This document shows positions 61,902-64,000 of a stretch of 64,000 nt of DNA, piece by piece. Location: the NCBI GenBank assembly GCA_016025055.1, contig CP065590.1, positions 434,001 to 498,000 on the forward strand, in the 5' to 3' direction. Below the pieces are notes generated by a model. The model was given only the letters and a program-made list of their open reading frames with translations, was not told the DNA's origin and ran no database searches. Made by a program: the position numbers and the translations under genes. The stretch comes from Chryseobacterium indologenes. Lineage in GTDB: Bacteria > Bacteroidota > Bacteroidia > Flavobacteriales > Weeksellaceae. Numbering within the stretch: position 1 is the first letter of the stretch; each line of letters starts with the position of its first letter.

Positions 61902-62225
61902 ATGACTGTTGATAAAATCAGGGCATCTGCTTTTGCCTTTAAACCCCAAAATAAACAAGAGCTCTCTGATAAATTAAAAGAACTACAAGAAAATAGTATC
62001 TTTTTTACGATGCACTGCTTTTTCACAGTATAATTAACACCTGTCACTTTCAGAAGCTCGAAAACAAATATTTGATTTTGAAGCCTGGACCGAAGAAGAA
62101 AAACAGAGATCAGATACTATCAGAATCTTATGTTGAGCGAACTTATGGATAGCGCAGATGAAAACTGCTTCCCTGAAAAAGATCAGATAAAAAGTAATAA
62201 ACAATCACTTACAACTGTTATATAG
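61902..62225 (+). pseudogene. Degraded or frame-broken unrecognised open frames
   Basis: A 395-base stretch without an intact gene (61834-62228). It contains MTVDKIRASAFAFKPQNKQE, then a stop, then SEARKQIFDFEAWTEEEKQR in another frame, then SELMDSADENCFPEKDQIKS in a third. All three keep a protein-like composition, so this is probably a single gene of about 100 residues broken by several indels. I do not recognise the family. It ends three bases before the next start. Confidence 0.4.
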
Positions 62226-62228
62226 GAT

Positions 62229-63143
62229 ATGAAAGCCTATATATTTATTTTTTTATTCGGTTCTCTGATGGTCATTTCAGCGCAGAGCAAGGAAGACGGA
62301 GCTTTTTTTGAAACTTCCGACCATGTCAAAATAAAATATAAGATCTCCGGAAAAGGAGAAGCGTGCATCTATGTTCCCGGTGGTCCAGGGCAAGGCTATC
62401 CATCTTTTGAACTGATGGGAGGCAGCAGCCTGGAAAAAGAACTGAAAATGGTTTATATGGATCAACGCGGATCCGGAAAATCCGGAACCTCAGTAAACTA
62501 TCATCTTGAAAAAATGGTTCAGGACATTGAAGAACTCAGGCAACATCTTCAATTAAATAAAGTTTTTCTATTAGCCCATTCTTTCGGAGGAATCATCGCC
62601 GTCAATTATGCAAAAAAGTATCCCCAGTATATCAAAGGGCTTATCCTTGCTAATGTCACACTGCATTTCCTTAATCACGAATCCGTAAAAGAACAGATTG
62701 AATATGGAAACAGTCTTCTGCAACAAAAAAGCAGGGTTATCCCACAAGACAGCCTTTCCACCGAGCTTTCCAAAATAAGTGCCGCATTAAGAAAGAAAAG
62801 AATCGGTTACAAATTTCTTACCGATGATATTGAAACGATCAAGCAATCGGATAAAATTGACTCCCTGCATCCCCGGATTATCGACTTTGGGATGGCGGTG
62901 ATCTCCCCAACCTAAAGATTTCCCTGAATATTATGCTGATTATACACCTATGACCAGCGACATCAGGGTTCCGGTCCTGATAATTACAGGAAAAAAGATA
63001 AAGCTGTCGGTACCCAGCATTATAAGACCTTTCGGTTTCCTCATCAGAAAGTGATCGCTATAGATGGCGGACATCTTTTGTATTATGAAAAGAATAAGAA
63101 ATTTGTGAACGCCATTATGAGTTTTGTACGCGGAATACAATAG
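62229..63143 (+). pseudogene. Exported alpha/beta hydrolase (proline iminopeptidase-like), three frame breaks
   Basis: A signal peptide (ISAQ) leads into the alpha/beta hydrolase core: [51 protein letters not shown] (nucleophile Ser). Three one-base additions, a T near 62879, a C in 62905-62908 and an A in 62991-62996, restore [20 protein letters not shown] and [16 protein letters not shown]. The catalytic histidine then appears in IDGGHLLYYEKN. The corrected length is 305 residues, the proline iminopeptidase-like size. Confidence 0.72.
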
Positions 63144-63161
63144 AAAATAACTACTTATAAT

Positions 63162-63194
63162 AGTTTCGGCGCGGCCTTTGGCCGCGCCGAAACT
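63162..63194 (+). terminator. Terminator after the hydrolase gene
   Basis: A 15-bp perfect stem (AGTTTCGGCGCGGCC, 63162-63176, with 63180-63194), loop 3. A purine-rich tail follows on the plus strand. Confidence 0.6.
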
Positions 63195-63196
63195 AA

Positions 63197-63223
63197 AAAA
63201 CCGCGCCCAAAGGGCGCGGTTTT
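63197..63223 (-). terminator. Terminator after mdh
   Basis: AAAACCGCGCCC pairs with GGGCGCGGTTTT (12 bp, loop 3). The minus strand continues with a T tract. It ends convergent transcription from mdh. Confidence 0.75.
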
Positions 63224-63246
63224 CATTTATATAAAAATCCAATACA

Positions 63247-64000
63247 TTAGAATTTCAGATCTCCATTCACTTCTCTTACTGCATTGGCAGCTTCAGAGAA
63301 TTTCAATTGCTCTTCAGCCGTTAAAGTAACGTTCACGATTTTCTCTACTCCGTTTGCTCCGATGATCGCTGGAACTCCTAAGCAGATATCGTTTTGACCG
63401 TATTCTCCTTCAAGCATTAAAGAACAAGGAATCATCTTTTTCTGGTCGCATGCAATTGCCTGAACCATTACAGAAACAGCGGCACCCGGTGCATACCATG
63501 CAGAAGTTCCTAATAATTTAGTAAGTGTTGCTCCACCTACTTTTGTTTCTTCGATTACATATTTTTGTTGCGCATCGTCTAAGAATTCAGTTACAGGAAC
63601 TCCGTTTCTTGTCGCTTTGCTTAATAATGGAAGCATACCTGTATCACTGTGTGCTGCGATTACCATTCCGTCAACATCAGAAATCGGAGATTCCAATGCT
63701 TCAGCCAATCTGTATTTAAACCTTGCAGAGTCTAACGCACCACCCATTCCGATGATTTTGTGCTTAGGAAGACCTGAAGTTTTATGAACAAGATAAGCCA
63801 TTGTATCCATTGGATTAGAAACCACGATGATGATTACTTCCGGAGAATGTTTTACTAAGTTTTCAGTAACTTCTTTCACGATACCTGCATTGATACCGAT
63901 CAGCTCTTCTCTTGTCATTCCTGGTTTTCTTGGAATACCTGAAGTGATTACTGCCACATGAGAACCTGCAGTTTTGCTGTAATCTCCTGTTGTTCCGGTA
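63247..64000 (-). CDS. mdh: Malate dehydrogenase, 5' end beyond the window
   Basis: The reading continues to the right edge in frame (TTGDYSKTAGSH ahead of VAVITSGIPRKPGMTREELI), so the GTG at 63957 is internal and the start lies outside. Motifs: IVVSNPMDTMAYLVHKTSGL, the catalytic histidine-type AHSDTGMLPLLSK region and GEYGQNDICLGVPAIIG. It oxidises malate to oxaloacetate in the TCA cycle. This is the LDH-like form of MDH. Confidence 0.92.
   Translation of the reverse strand, partial: TGTTGDYSKTAGSHVAVITSGIPRKPGMTREELIGINAGIVKEVTENLVKHSPEVIIIVVSNPMDTMAYLVHKTSGLPKHKIIGMGGALDSARFKYRLAEALESPISDVDGMVIAAHSDTGMLPLLSKATRNGVPVTEFLDDAQQKYVIEETKVGGATLTKLLGTSAWYAPGAAVSVMVQAIACDQKKMIPCSLMLEGEYGQNDICLGVPAIIGANGVEKIVNVTLTAEEQLKFSEAANAVREVNGDLKF

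Overview
The window comes from a Bacteroidota chromosome of the Flavobacteriia, most likely Chryseobacterium or a close relative in the Weeksellaceae. The grounds are the gliding genes gldB and gldC, a type IX secretion C-terminal sorting domain on a secreted nuclease, Hcp/VgrG/PAAR-like genes of the Bacteroidota type VI system, a PafA-type alkaline phosphatase close to the Elizabethkingia/Chryseobacterium enzyme as I recall it, and repeated TAnnTTTG -7 boxes with no Shine-Dalgarno signals. No rRNA, tRNA, CRISPR array, transposase or phage gene was seen.

Layout. 1-5.3 kb: end of a membrane protein gene, thyA, a secreted protein with five 24-residue repeats, a GreA-like factor, a GH13 lipoprotein and a pRiA4b ORF-3-like acidic protein. 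5.4-11.8 kb: a PhoR/PhoB-like two-component pair divergent from a TonB-dependent receptor and a surface lipoprotein. 12-16.5 kb: two paralogous amidohydrolases flanking an AraC regulator and an ankyrin lipoprotein. 16.7-23.8 kb: a broken cell-surface gene, hemL, a LysM glucosaminidase, a PLP desulfhydrase/deaminase, small conserved proteins and a T9SS-secreted endonuclease I. 23.9-37.5 kb: a long minus-strand block holding a type VI secretion cargo island (hcp, vgrG, a Tle1-like DUF2235 lipase, LysM and DUF4280 PAAR-like proteins, a 931-residue OmpA-domain protein, several lipoproteins) that runs into a GIDE/LemA membrane module. No sheath or baseplate genes are present.

37.7-44.1 kb: DUF2752, an old yellow enzyme, cytidine deaminase, then a barnase-like RNase, an archaemetzincin lipoprotein and a barstar homologue on one strand, followed by nadE, two acetyltransferases and a leucine-rich-repeat protein. 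44.2-48.7 kb: gldB and gldC, separated by an ABC exporter whose permease appears fused to an extracytoplasmic thioredoxin domain. 48.8-53.7 kb: a PLP gamma-synthase/lyase, small enzymes, a Sua5/YciO gene and a CCA-adding enzyme. 53.8-57 kb: a cobalamin riboswitch, a BtuB-like receptor and a BtuG-like propeller lipoprotein. 57.1-64 kb: PafA, small proteins, a Crp-family regulator, several frame-broken genes and the end of mdh.

Two features cut across the window. Eight genes carry ten apparent one-base indels, mostly in homopolymers, and each reads through to a full family-like protein once corrected. This points to sequencing or assembly error at least as much as to real gene decay. A family of short intergenic repeats built on palindromic GGCTTTAGCC cores occurs three times.
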